DNA from: Lotus japonicus
Lineage: Eukaryota; Streptophyta; Magnoliopsida; Fabales; Fabaceae
Reading direction: 5' to 3'
NCBI RefSeq assembly: GCF_012489685.1
Contig: NC_080046.1
Location: 36,791,176-36,855,175 of the forward strand
Length of the DNA: 64,000 bases
In this document: piece by piece, positions 1 to 12,400 of the stretch
How positions within the stretch are numbered: the first letter of the stretch is position 1
How the letters are laid out: every line of letters starts with the position of its first letter
Notes under the pieces: generated by a model
What the model saw: only the letters and a program-made list of their open reading frames with translations
The model's database searches: none
Told to the model about the DNA's origin: nothing
Made by a program: the position numbers and the translations under genes

Positions 1-1
1 A

Positions 2-1249
2 AAAAACCAATGGTTTAGGCCAGCGCCTCCAAGGCCAAGACAACACCAAAAGTGGCAGAAAATCGACTTGGGCCAGGGATCCTCTTACATCAACAATTCC
101 CGTGTGTCGCGAAGCTACTCCTATGGTTCTGGGAACTACTATGCTCCTGAACAAATGACCAGAACTCAGTTCAGATGTTTCCTGAGGAAAAGGAAAGCTG
201 AAAGGGAAAGAGGTGGCAAGTTCCGTTCACTATGGGACATAAAGCCAGAAGACAACCCTCGCAATGAACCTAGTGTGGCGTCGATTATCAATCAGCTGGA
301 CAATGCCATTAAACAAGGAACAACTGTGCCACCAAACCCGCCCAAGGAAAAGGGGAAAGACGTTGTTGAAGATGAGGATGAAGACATGCTCGAAGATTTC
401 GATGACAGTGATGGAGAAGACCTCAACATCATCTGCATAGTGTCTATCTTGCGCGCTGAATTCGACAGAATCTCAGAGGTTACAGAAAGCGAAGAAGACT
501 ACTATGTCGAGGAAGAGCCAGATGATAACCCTTTGTGTTATTATGTGATGCAGAGAGGATCTGTTGAGGATGAGAGAGCTATTTTCCAGAGGCCAACCAA
601 GCAGATGAAGAGCCATTTGAAACCATTATTTGTTTGGGCCAAAGTCGAGGAGAAAGGAGTTAATAAAGTCCTTGTCGATGGGGGAGCTGCAATCAACCTG
701 ATGCCTGGGTTTATGCTCAAGAAGTTGGGTAAAACTAAAACAGATCTAATCCCACATGATATGGTACTTTCTGATTATGAAGGAAAGACAGGTTCCTCCC
801 TGGGGGCAATCATGCTGAACATAATCGTAGGAACGGTGGCCCGCTCAACATTGTTCATTGTGGTCCCTTCAAAGGCTAATTACAATTTGTTGCTGGGAAG
901 AGAATGGATTCATGGCGTGGGGGCAGTACCCTCGACTTTGCACCAACGTATATCCATTTGGAAGTCTGATGGGGTCGTCGAAAATGTGCAAGTAGATCAA
1001 AGCTATTATTTAGCAGAGACAGGTTACGTTGGCAAGAAGAATTTCGAGAAGAGCCTAGCCACAATCGCTCCTTTGGACACAGTGGCCAATCAATATTTCA
1101 ATCCATACTCAGAGTACTCTGTGACATTGGATCCCATCCGGGGGCTAAACCTCAATGAAGCATGCAAACCTGATGCCATGAGTCGATGGCACAGCGATGA
1201 AGAAAAAGATGCCACCACTGAGTGGCAGAATAATGGTAAAGATGATTAA
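2..1249 (+). CDS. Gag C-terminal region plus aspartic protease of the Tat-like element (5' partial)
   Basis: The frame is already open at base 2, so the true start lies upstream. An acidic linker (about bases 360-520) separates the end of Gag from a retropepsin-like domain. The catalytic motif is VDGGAAINLMP near bases 676-708; a D-G-G-A version of the usual D-T/S-G-A is common in Tat elements. It is followed by LLLGREWIHGVGAVPSTLHQ, the conserved end of the protease fold. The protease would process the element's polyprotein in the virus-like particle. The frame stops at 1249 and overlaps the pol frame, which lies in another frame, by about 53 bases. No zinc knuckle is present in the visible part. 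Confidence 0.8.
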   Translation, partial: KNQWFRPAPPRPRQHQKWQKIDLGQGSSYINNSRVSRSYSYGSGNYYAPEQMTRTQFRCFLRKRKAERERGGKFRSLWDIKPEDNPRNEPSVASIINQLDNAIKQGTTVPPNPPKEKGKDVVEDEDEDMLEDFDDSDGEDLNIICIVSILRAEFDRISEVTESEEDYYVEEEPDDNPLCYYVMQRGSVEDERAIFQRPTKQMKSHLKPLFVWAKVEEKGVNKVLVDGGAAINLMPGFMLKKLGKTKTDLIPHDMVLSDYEGKTGSSLGAIMLNIIVGTVARSTLFIVVPSKANYNLLLGREWIHGVGAVPSTLHQRISIWKSDGVVENVQVDQSYYLAETGYVGKKNFEKSLATIAPLDTVANQYFNPYSEYSVTLDPIRGLNLNEACKPDAMSRWHSDEEKDATTEWQNNGKDD

Positions 1250-4200
1250 TTCGAGCATAGCTCGAATTTCGGCTTACGCAGCCGAAAACAAAATAAGAAC
1301 GGCCTTAGAGGCCGAAAGAATGGCCAAAGAAATGGCTATTGATGAAGCTAATGTCTCAATTCTGCCTGTCGAAATGACACCTCAGGAGGTGGCAACAACA
1401 AATAAGGATAACACGCGCTTGGAAGAAGGCGAGCAGAGTGTCGAAGAATTCGAAGACCTCAGCAATTTAAGGCTAGATTGCATCTATGATGATAGCCCAT
1501 TGGGTATTGAGAAACCAGTGATCGATGTTTCCAAGAAAATGGAAGCGCAGGACCCTTTGGAAGAAGTGGACTTGGGAGATGGTTCAGAGAAGAAGCCAAC
1601 ATACATTAGTGCTCTTATTGACCCAGAGTTAAAGGATAGGATGGTAAAATTACTCAAAGAATTCAAAGACTGTTTCGCTTGGGATTATGATGAAATGCCA
1701 GGACTTAGCCGAGAACTGGTGGAACTGCAGTTACCCATCAAAGAAGACAAGAAACCAGTCAAGCAATTACCCAGGAGGTTCCATCTAGATGTGTTGGTAA
1801 AAATCAAGGAAGAAATCGAAAGGCTCCTCAGGTGCAAATTTATCAGAACAGCTCGATATGTGGATTGGTTAGCCAACGTGGTCCCAGTAATCAAGAAGAA
1901 TGGAAAGATGAGGGTTTGTATCGACTTTCGTGATCTCAATGCTGCCACTCCAAAAGATGAATATCACATGCCCATTGCTGAGATGATGGTGGATTCCTCT
2001 GCTGGTCACGAATACTTAAGCTTGTTGGATGGTTATTCAGGCTACAACCAAATCTTCATAGCAGAAGAAGATGTGTCGAAGACAGCTTTTCGATATCCTG
2101 GTGCCTTGGGTACATATGAGTGGGTGCTCATGCCATTTGGGTTGAAAAACGCTGGTGCGACCTACCAAAGGGTAATGAATACCATTTTTCATGATTTTAT
2201 TGAAACTTTCATGCTGGTTTACATTGATGATATTGTGGTGAAATCCCCATCAAGGGATGACCATTTATCCCATCTGAGGAAATCCTTTGAGAGGATGAGG
2301 AAATATGGCTTAAAGATGAACCCCCTTAAATGTGCCTTTGGTGTTATTGCAAGTGATTTTTTGGGTTTTGTGGTGCATAAAAAGGGCATCGAGATCAACA
2401 AAAACAAAGCTAAAGCCATTTTCGACACAAGTCCACCAACCAGCAAGAAGCAACTACAATCGTTACTGGGGAAGATTAACTTCCTAAGGAGATTCATTAC
2501 CAACCTTAGTGAGAAGACCAAGTCATTTTCCTCGCTTCTTCGACTAAAGAAGGAAGATGTGTTCCGCCGGGAAGCAGAGCACCAAAAGGCATTCGATGAA
2601 CTCAAAAAGTACTTGTCCAATCCACCTGTAATGGTGCCACCCATCAGAGGGAAGACAATGAAGCTGTATATCTCTGCCACAGATGAAACCATTGGAAGCA
2701 TGCTGGCTCAAGAAGACGAGGATGGCAACGAAAGGGCCATATTTTACTTGAGTAGGGTGTTAAATGGCGCCGAAACTCGATACACCATGATCGAGAAATT
2801 ATGTTTATGCTTGTACTTCTCTTGTGTAAAGCTGAAATATTATATAAAGTCAATCGATGTAATGGTTTTTTCTCATTATGATATAATAAAGCACATGTTA
2901 TCCAAACCAATCTTGCATAGTCGAATTGGTAAATGGGCTTTGGCCCTAACCGAATATTCACTAACTTATGCCCCATTAAAAGCAATTAAGGGGCAAGCAG
3001 TTGCTGATTTCTTAGCGGATCATACTGTGCCTAAAGAAATCGTAACTTACGTGGGCATACAGCCTTGGAAGTTATATTTCGACGGTTCCAGCCATAAAAA
3101 TGGAACCGGAATCGGGATGTTCGTCATATCCCCACAAGGCATCCCCACTAAGTTCAAATTTCGGATCAAGGATAATTGCTCGAACAATGAAGTTGAGTAT
3201 GAGGCATTGATATCAGGCCTCGAGATCTTGCTAGCTCTGGGGGCAAAGAACGTTGTCGTAAAAGGAGATTCTGAGTTGGTGATAAAGCAGCTCACCAAAG
3301 AATACAAGTGCGTTAGCGAGCATCTAGCCAAATATTATGTAAAAGCAAATAATTTGTTGGCTAAATTCAACGAGGTTGGAATAGGTCATGTTCCTAGAAT
3401 AGAGAACCAAGAAGCCAATGAATTGGCGCAGATTGCTTCTGGGTATATGGTAGATAAACTAAAGTTGACAGAGCTAATTAAGATCAAAGAAAAGTTGAGC
3501 CCTTCGGATCTCGACATTATGTCTATTGATAATCTAACCCCCAACGATTGGAGAAAGCCAATTGTCGAGTACCTACAGAACCCAGTAGGGTCAACTGATA
3601 GAAAAGTCAAGTACAGGGCTCTAAGTTACACCTTTTTAGGCGACGAGTTGTTTAAAAAGAACGTCGACGGCACATTGTTGAAATGTTTAAGCGAGGACGA
3701 CGCATTTATAGCTGTATCAGCTGCTCACGATGGCCTGTGTGGTGCTCACCAAGCAGGGGCCAAAATGAAATGGATTCTATTTAGGCGAGGTTTGTATTGG
3801 CCAACTATCATGAAAGATTGCATTGAATATGCAAAAGGCTGTCAAGATTGTCAAAAACATTCAGGAATCCAGCACGTGCCAGCTAGCGAATTGCACTCTA
3901 TTATCAAGCCATGGCCTTTTAGGGGATGGGAAATAGACTTAATTGGCGAAATTCACCCAGCCTCATCAAGGCAGCACAAATATATCATTGTGGCAGTCGA
4001 TTATTTCACTAAATGGGTCGAAGCCATTCCATTACAGAATGTGACACAAGAAACGGTGATTGAGTTTATATAAAACCATATTGTGTATCGGTTTGGATTA
4101 CCGGAGTCAATTACGACGGACCAAGGCACAGTGTTTGTGGGACGCAAAGTGGCAGCTTTTGCAGAATCCTGGGGGATCAAACTCTTAACCTCGACCCCTT

Positions 4201-4811
4201 ACTATGGTCAGGAAAATGGCCAAGTAGAGGCGGCCAATAAAACCCTAATAAGCCTAATCAAAAAACATGTGGGTCGAAAACCAAAAAGCTGGCATGAGTC
4301 TTTAAGCCAAGTCCTGTGGGCTTACAGGAATTCACCAAGGGAAGCGACAGGAACAACGCCTTTTCGACTGGCCTATGGCCAAGAAGCCGTGCTGCCCGCG
4401 GAAGTATATTTGCAGTCGTGTCGAATTCAAAGACAAGAGGAAATCCCAAGTTAAATTTACTGGAATATGATGTTAGATGAATTGGTTAACCTCGACGAAG
4501 AAAGGATCTCGGCACTAGACATTTTAATGAGGCAAAAGGATCGCATGGCTAAAGCATACAACAAAAAGGTTAAAAATCGATCTTTTGTCACAGGTGATTA
4601 CGTGTGGAAAGTTATCCTCCCAATGGATAAAAGAGATAAAGCCTACGGGAAATGGACCCCCAATTGGGAAGGGCCATTTACAATCGAGAAGACGTTACCT
4701 AATAATGCTTACGTGATTAAGGAATTGAGCAATCAGCGTCAATGTGTTACGATAAATGGCAAGTATTTAAAAGCATATAAGCCAATGTTGCACGAAATTA
4801 AAATCGAATGA
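1197..4811 (+). pseudogene. Tat-like pol: reverse transcriptase, RNase H, archaeal-type RNase H, integrase; two in-frame stops
   Basis: One reading frame covers the whole of pol. The RT domain (about 1780-2350) has LLDGYSGYNQI, the LMPFGLKNAGATYQ block and the catalytic YIDDIV motif at about 2221-2238. A gypsy RNase H follows (about 2640-3010). A second RNase H (about 3060-3450) has YFDGSS, an N-NEVEYEAL block and a GDSELV motif. The integrase has an H-H-C-C zinc finger (about 3720-3860) and a DDE core, with Asp in WEIDLIG, Asp in TTDQG and Glu in GQVEAANK. TAA codons at 4071-4073 (inside the integrase core) and 4452-4454 interrupt the frame, so this copy cannot make full integrase. Residues after both stops are still recognisable family sequence, which points to recent nonsense mutations. 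Confidence 0.88.
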
Positions 4812-4857
4812 AACATAAGCATTGAAATTGCCAAATCACATTCATTGATCGGAAAAA

Positions 4858-5367
4858 TTACAGGTATGGCAAAATACAAATAAAACTAGAAGCATAAAAA
4901 GGAAAAATGGTTCTGTATCCGTCATATCTAGCTTGCATGGGTGCTAATCGATCCACCAGCGCCACCATCCGACCCTCAAGTCGAGCCTTCTTTTGACGAG
5001 CAACCAGGTCTTCAAGGGAAGCTGCAGATATCTCGACGGCTAATCGAACAAGACCTTCTGGATCTTGTTGATCCAAAGAGGCCTGGAGAAAATCGAATTT
5101 CTCCCTCCACTCATCTATTTGGTTTTCCTGAAAGAACACCATTACTGAAAGCTCCCGGAACTCTTCGAACAGAGGCTTGGCTTCCAAGAGAAGCCCTTGG
5201 AATTCCTGAAGAGGAATTCTAACGTGCGCGATGATTGGCCTATGAAGCAGTTGATCAATGAGCCCTAAAAGCTCATCGAGGCCAGCAGAGGAGTCATACA
5301 GGTTCTGGAAAAGGTCATCCTGGAAAGCCAAGTCCCTGATACGACGAAGAATGATTCTACTATCCAT
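4858..5367 (-). CDS. Small coiled-coil protein gene antisense to pol (unknown function)
   Basis: I do not recognise a named family. The 169-residue frame starts at the ATG at 5367 (MDSRIILRR). The frame is open further up to 5460, but the TATA box sits there, so the internal ATG is the better start. The protein is rich in L, E, Q and D with heptad-like spacing over most of its length, and has no signal peptide or clear membrane segment. It lies opposite to pol: its stop is 46 bases from the pol stop, tail to tail. It follows the plant-mobile-domain gene on the same strand. Its N-terminus (R..L...R..AF..D.F.N) resembles that of the small antisense gene at 58764-59156 in a copia element. Confidence 0.6.
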   Translation of the reverse strand: MDSRIILRRIRDLAFQDDLFQNLYDSSAGLDELLGLIDQLLHRPIIAHVRIPLQEFQGLLLEAKPLFEEFRELSVMVFFQENQIDEWREKFDFLQASLDQQDPEGLVRLAVEISAASLEDLVARQKKARLEGRMVALVDRLAPMQARYDGYRTIFPFYASSFICILPYL

Positions 5368-5458
5368 GGTTAGGGGTGAAAGGTTCTTAGATTGCAGGAA
5401 GAAGATGAGAATGGAAAGAAGAGGAGTTACTGGTGAAAGACGAGTAAAGGATGGCTCC

Positions 5459-5470
5459 ATTTATAATAGG
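5459..5470 (-). promoter_or_regulatory. TATA box of the small antisense gene
   Basis: On the minus strand the sequence reads TATTATAAATGG, about 95 bases upstream of the ATG at 5367. This spacing suits transcription starting near 5430 with a short 5' UTR. It is assigned from sequence and spacing only. Confidence 0.5.
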
Positions 5471-8400
5471 GATGTAACAAACAGCCGCATTAATGCAAGC
5501 ATGCAGTTACCAAAGCGTCAGCCAAACACGGCAAACCACGTCAGCACCACCGCAAGTGGAGGAAGTTCTTAAGTCGTTGAACAAGAACGTGATAAAAAGC
5601 GTTATAAATTATTGTGGTTTTCAAGGAAACTTAGAAGTTGAAAGGTTAGATTAAGCGCCAAGTTAAATGGTGTGAAACTCAGCAATACAATGCAGGAAGT
5701 AATGAAACAAAGACTGAATCGACAATAAAATGCAAATCGAAAAATAGAGCATGTCGAGTATTGCCAATACAAATTCATTCATTGATCAGAAGTCAAACAG
5801 AGTTACAGGAATGATTGTTACAAGATTGGCAACGAAGGCCACGATAGATCCATGGCCACTACAATAAAACAACAATTATGAAACCTAAATCCTCGACTTA
5901 AAGGCTTCAAGCTGAACCCCGGCAGCAGCAATCCTAGAATCCAAGCTTTGCTTCACACGCTGCTCCGCTGCAACCTCCTTAGAAAGTTGAGATGTCGATA
6001 ACATCACATTCGTGCACTCGGCAGCTAGCGTATTCAGTCGAGAATTCACAGCTGGGCCTTCATCAATCAACATTGCCTTCTGCTTTTCTAGCCTGGCTAC
6101 CTCCCTTTGAAGCTCATCCAGTCGAGCATCAACACTTGACAACTCAGCTGCGATAAGAGTTTTCCTAGCAGTCAGCTTGAGAACTTCGTCTTTCGCAGGC
6201 AATAGGCCATTGGTGTTGGAAGTCACTTGTGTCTTTTTGGTCTCAATATATTGTTCCACCGCAATGGCCTTGTCAAGCGTGGCTACGATATCGACCACGA
6301 GAGTCTGAAGCTCGACGAGAGCATCTGCCTGAGTCTGGTCAAGTCATTGGCCTAAGAGGAAGGCAAGCAGCTCTTTCACTTCCTGGCCTAATTGAGGGGT
6401 GGCTCGGATCCCGTCGATGAAGCCCGCATCGAAAACCAGCCCTTTTAACTTAACAAAAGCCTCCTCAATCCGGATATCATCGGCCACTCCACCAGACTGA
6501 GCAGTCTTAGTAGTTTCAGCTTGGCGCGGCGGAGACTCGAGATCCAAAGTACCATCAAAGAAGCTCTGGAAGATGGAAAGAGGATCCTCGACTAAAAGAG
6601 CACTGAGCCTCTCACCAGAAGTATGGGAAGAGGCAGCCGTCTTAGAAGAAGCTGAGCCTCCCTTAGCATGAGGAGAAAGCAAAGTGACTTTGGCACCTTG
6701 TTGAAGTTGCTGAGGAGAAGGCTGAGGCTGTTGGGGAGAAGTTTGAAGCTGTCGAGGAGAAGGTTCAGAATGAGTTGAGGTCAGAACATCAGCCTTGGGT
6801 GGGGGCATCACACCAATCACTTGGTCAGGCTGAATGATTGGACCCTCACTACCCTGCACCTCATCATGTGGTACATTTTCTTCACGAGCAGGGGAAGGCA
6901 TGTTCTGCATATCCTGCGGAGGAAAATTAGAAAGGTTATCTCGACATTCTTTGGTATAATAGGGTTCACAACCAGGATGTTGCCAAGCAATTGGTTTCGA
7001 GTTAAAATAGAATGTCAGCTTGTCCCACACAGGGTCTAACTCAGTAGAGTCTAAACTCGAGCCAGAGGACTCTAAACTGCTCGAAGAGCTAGACAGGACA
7101 ACTGGTGGGGGTTTAGAAGAAAACCACATGGCTCGAGGTACAACCATTTTAGACATGCCAACCCTCTGAAGAATAAAAGTAAAAATGATTGAGAAAGAGG
7201 AAAAGAAAGCGAATTGAGACGAGATGTGAACTAATGATTCACCTTAGGGCCAGATTCTTTGAGAGGACTGGAACTGGTTGAACTCTTGGAATGGTGGGAA
7301 GAGGAGCTGCCAGATTTACGACTAGACCTCTTCCTGGAGGTCTTCTTGGCCGGAGCCATCTCGACAGGAATCGGTGTAGTACCTTGAAGCAGAGGGCTAG
7401 AAGCTTGCTGATCAACACCTTGATCACCACCTTGCTGCATTTCCTCACGCTGACTGGCTGACTTAGCCGGGGAGGGATTCCCCGCAGGAAGTTCACCAGC
7501 ACCTTTAGCCCTTTTTTGGCTTGCAGAAGTGGTAGGAGTGGCCCCTCGTTTTCGACTCTGAAACAAAAAACAAATGATCACAAAGATATACACGTCGAAT
7601 AAAGGTCAAAGTTTCACAGGGTTCAGTATTACCTTAGGCATCTTGAGCTTATCAGCCAGAGTAACATCATCCTCATCATCCTCAACTTCGACAGTAGCAG
7701 AAGTCACCCGAGGAGAGGCTTGAGGGGTCGGTCGCGGAATCGGCTCAGCTACAAAAGGAAAATAAAGGAAAATTAAGCCATAAGTATCGCAAAGATGCCA
7801 GGTCGAAATGATTACCTTGACCAATAAGCGTTCTTATCGATATGTGGTTGAAGATTTCAACCGGCACATGGAGAGGGTAATTCCATAGATAACGCTTGGT
7901 CCAGGTCACCCGCTTCCGGGGGGCAGTGCACTATGGTAAAAGTTTTTGATACTCACATGATCAACCCACTTAGGAAGCACCACCGGAAAAGCCAAAGCAT
8001 ACCTACAAGTAGGCAGTGGAGGGAACCTAAAGCTTGTTTTTCGAATAATGAAAGAAAGACCATCCTCATTAGAGGGAATGCTCAATCGGGTTTTCTTGGC
8101 TTTAGCTTCCCACATTTGCCTTAGAACTTGGGCTGCTTTGGCAACCGTTTCCTGAAGTCGAGGACCCGGAAAGTTTACTACACCGAAGAATTGTTGAAAA
8201 GCGTTGATCTCAGATGTATGCATACCTTTGGTTTTCTTTGGGGCCTGCTTCTGCAAAAGAAAAATATTTGTTATGCGCTGGAAGCAATCTTCAATTGGCG
8301 TCGAAATATCATGCCAATAAGCAGACCACCACGCCTTAAACGCCTGGGTGACGTAAAAGGATGGAGTAAAACTGAAAGGACTAAGACCAAGTAGCTCCTC

Positions 8401-9469
8401 CTCGTTGTAGTAGCTAATGGTAGTGTCGAAGGCACTACGTTTGGTGATGGTACCGGGATAGAAGACGAGGGATTTGTCGAACAAAGTATTGGGCAAATCC
8501 TGGCTCAGCCCAAATTGTCGAGACACAAGCTGAGGATTGTAACCACAAAGAGTGAAATCATTACTGGCGAAATTGATGGTCAACACCCTGGGAGATAAGA
8601 TAGTCTGCCAAAGCTCGACTTGATGCTGAGAAAGGTTCTCTGAGCCAGGAAGACTGGGGTAAGAATTCCTTAGCCACCGAGGGCCATAAGAAGGTTTGTG
8701 ATACGGCGCAAAGCTCGAGCGGAAACGTTTCAGCTCGAAGAACATGGTGAAATATTTCTTAAAATCAAGTTCGAACGTGGAGGCGTCATAAGGGGGAGTA
8801 AGGGCTTCAAGCCTGAAAGCATCAACCCTTGTGTTAGACACCACAGGAGGAGGGTTCTTGGCTGGAAGAAACGATTCGAAAACCGCATTCATCCAAAGCT
8901 GAAGGAGCCAGAAAGGACCAGCTGCATTCAAAGACGCAACCTTGGGATCTCGAATGTCGGCTATTGCTTCATTGATCATTTGGTAAAGATTGCCAAGTAC
9001 AAGCCTAGCCATGGCGATAATTCGACCCTCATGTAACAGATTGGCCAAGGGAAGAAGTTTAGCCGGAATCCTCAAAGATTTGGTGCAGAACACAGAGGCA
9101 GAAAGCCAATACAGCAGAAACGCGACATGCTCAGCATCGGAGACTTCACCGTTCTCGACATAGTGATCTTTAATGAACTTACTAAAAGCAATTTTATCCG
9201 TCGGAATGGCGATAGGATTGGTGGGAGCAGCAGAGGAATGGTAATCATCACCCACCACCCAAAGGCCAGTAATGGCAGCAACATCAAGGAGAGTGGGAGA
9301 AAGCATCCCAAAGGGGACATGGAAGCTATTGGTAGACCGCTCCCAAAAGAAAAGAGAACTTAAAAGCATAGCAGGATTGTAAGAAATCAGCGACCTCGAC
9401 AACTGAATGAGGTCGAAAATTCCAGTGACTTTCCAATGACCAGACTTACTGGCCTCCACCCTGTCGAGC

Positions 9470-12400
9470 TGTAACACCCCGATTTCGGTGGCGTCACTTT
9501 AGTAACCAAAAATAAACTTAATGCGGAAAAACGTGAATATATTTTTTTTGATAATAACTAAGACAAGACTGAAATAGATAAAACCCAAAAGCAACAAGCA
9601 ACAGAACTAATGTACAATATATAATACAGCCCCCGCTGTAAGTAACGACCTTGTCACGAGTAACCTCCAGTGACGGAAAGAAAAGTGTAGCGCCCGAAGG
9701 CAATATGTACAGACTGAAAGTAAAGGTGAAGTGTCTGCAACACCATCTCTCAAACTGAGAATGAGCTGGCCCATCGGCCTGAAACAAGACCTCCTATGTC
9801 CAACTAACTCTCTGTGATTCCCGTAAAGAAACCACACAAAAAGCTATAGGTGGGAAACTACCCTGTCCCAAAAGAAACAAATGATGTTCAGAGCTAAGAC
9901 TCTACTCCTACACTAATCCCATCTTGAGGAGCTCACACCAGCACTAAAACCTACATGCTAGCATGATCGTCGTCCGAATTTGAAATCCAGAACGACCTAG
10001 TCTATGTACACCATCCGTCCTCCTCTCGCTACCGCGACGCGCTCCTGTTCCAGCATCCCAACCTAGTTCCCCCCGAAGGGTGAACCATCATGAACTAGCC
10101 CGCCAAAGACATCTGACAATGGGCGTTTGTCCGCCAAAGCACACACAGAAGACGCGAGGGTCAACTCCAAAGAATTATATAAATAATACCACCGATAGAT
10201 ACAGATAAGGAAATAGCCACTTAGGCTTCTAGCTAGGGATGACATCCTAGGGTTGCATATTTCTCAATGAACAAAAATGACAGTAAATCACAGTTAACAT
10301 GCCTCAATTCGAATTAACAAGTATCACACACACTCATCAACTAAGTCAGTATGCATGTTGCATGAAATGATATGCAGGTTAACCCAGTCAACCAATATGC
10401 AATCCGGAAACAGATGGACATCAAACGGGTCAATCCTAGCACCAGCAACGGTGGGACCATTTCTGCCCGCGTGCCTCCTACACACACAAAGGTAGCCAGA
10501 TCAGCCGTAACCCGTAGGTCTGCCATTTCGGTCTGCTACAAGAGTCGTCTACAAACGCTCTTACACGGCATTCCGGGTCTTATGACCATTTTGGAAACCG
10601 ACGACATTTGGAATTCTCCGAGGTCCGGTATCACGCCGTGTATTAACCTCCTATGTATGCATGAATGCAATGTGATTAACCAAACAACGTCTCCGACCTC
10701 ACTCGACACGTCGCCACGTGTTCTAGGTAAATTAATGTCTCTAAAAGCTTACCCTAAGGTAAAAGTCGATTCTGCGACAAAATACAATAATCATAAAATG
10801 AGTGCAAACACTCACGATGACTCTTCGGGTCATCAATGCTCTCACGAAGTCTCACGCTTCAGTGGAGTCTCACACATTCACAAAGTCTCACGCTTCAGTG
10901 AAGTTTCATGCTCTCACAAGGTCTCACGCCTCAGTGGAGTTCCATGCTTTCCACAAGGTCTCACGCCTCAGTGGAGTATCCCGCATTCACAAGGTCTCAC
11001 GCCTCAGTGAAGCTTCATGATGTTCACGAGGTCTCACGCCTCAGTGAAGATCCATGCTTTCCACAAGGTCTCACGCCTCAGTGGAGTATCACGCATTCAC
11101 AAGGTCTCACGCCTCAGTGAAGCTTCTCGGCTCATCCCTTGGATGGCTAAACAAACTGCTCAACGAGCGAAGGAGTATCAACATACTCAGAACTTACCAA
11201 TCTCCTCAACACTTGGATCCGACGACACTTCTCGTTTTCCAAAACTAAGATTTGCATCCAAAGCTTCCTTTCGAGTTTATTATCGTTTATTGAAGATTTA
11301 GAGGTTGTTTAATGTCTTATGAGTTTTCTTTTCAAAATAATATCCTTTTAGTCTTATCGCAAATCCTATCAGTTCTTGGGATCTCCTAATCCCCAAATAA
11401 CACCAGAGAATGTCTCGATCCATAAACATCAGAACAAGGCCCGAATCTCATTCGTCCTATCAAACTTTCTCAAAACTCTCAAAATAAAATCAGCACGACC
11501 TGCCCGCTATTCTCACCATTCAGAAACTCAGATTTCATTGCAAAAGCATAAATACTCAGCACAATCAATCAACATGTCATATATCAACATATTAAGCAAT
11601 AACCACATAGCACTTAGCATATAAGGCATGCACCACACATCCTAGATTACCCACATAGCACGTAGCATGTAAGTTAATCATCAAAAACATTCAGTAGATG
11701 CATCATCTACATTGTCAGCCGAAGCCTCAGAAAACATTTTCCAATCACACACAATCCAGTGCATAAACAGTAAACAATGTCGAAAGCATCGACCCTAAGC
11801 ATTAACTAGAGATTCAGTGAGAAGCCCTCACCTGTAGATTCTCCGCGGTGAACTTCAAACTCTTCCTCACAAGCAAAGCGTTGCTCCTCAGGAAATTCCT
11901 CAAAAGCTCCTTTAAAGCAAAATCACAGAAATACTATCAGAATCTATCGAAAACTAAGCTATCGATACTTACTAAGGTTACCCGAAGTAGTACATACTCC
12001 GAGGTATGATAATCTAGCGCGAAAGGACAAGTTTTCGGAAAAGGAAATTTTCCTCCTCCTCCCCCTATAGGTAATTAGGGGACTCGATTTTTCTTCGATC
12101 AAACTTGGTTCCTATGCTATCATTGGCCATAACTAAGGGTATTCTGAACTCGGAAAAATTATCGGATCAAAAACTGTCGCAGGGGTATTTTGGTCATGAT
12201 TTTTAACTTCGAATTTTCAAAACTGAAATCCCAAAAATCAAATTTGACAGAGACGTCACCAACGACGTTTATGACAACTAATCCTACTAGCCTAAAGGTT
12301 GAAGCTTTACTTCAAAAACTCCAAAAATGGGTATTTAAGGCTAAAATTGATTCCGGCGGAAATCCGGCGGCATAACGGAAAATCTAATCCGGCAGAAGTG

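Noticed and set aside
2219..2985. Minus-strand ORFs opposite to RT/RNase H
   Set aside because: They are shadows of the conserved pol frame, with no promoter or family motifs.
10837..11130. Regular repeats with spacers, CRISPR-like
   Set aside because: The units are imperfect, spacers are repeated too, the DNA is plant nuclear and the array lies in an LTR. It is a minisatellite.
10372..11301. Overlapping ORFs in the LTRs (also at 29943-30876 and 36437-37370)
   Set aside because: They translate the LTR minisatellite in several frames, lack domains, and occur wherever the LTR does.
12190..12375. Short ORF in the LTR starting near 12190
   Set aside because: It shows no motifs, and the corresponding region in other LTR copies does not keep the frame.
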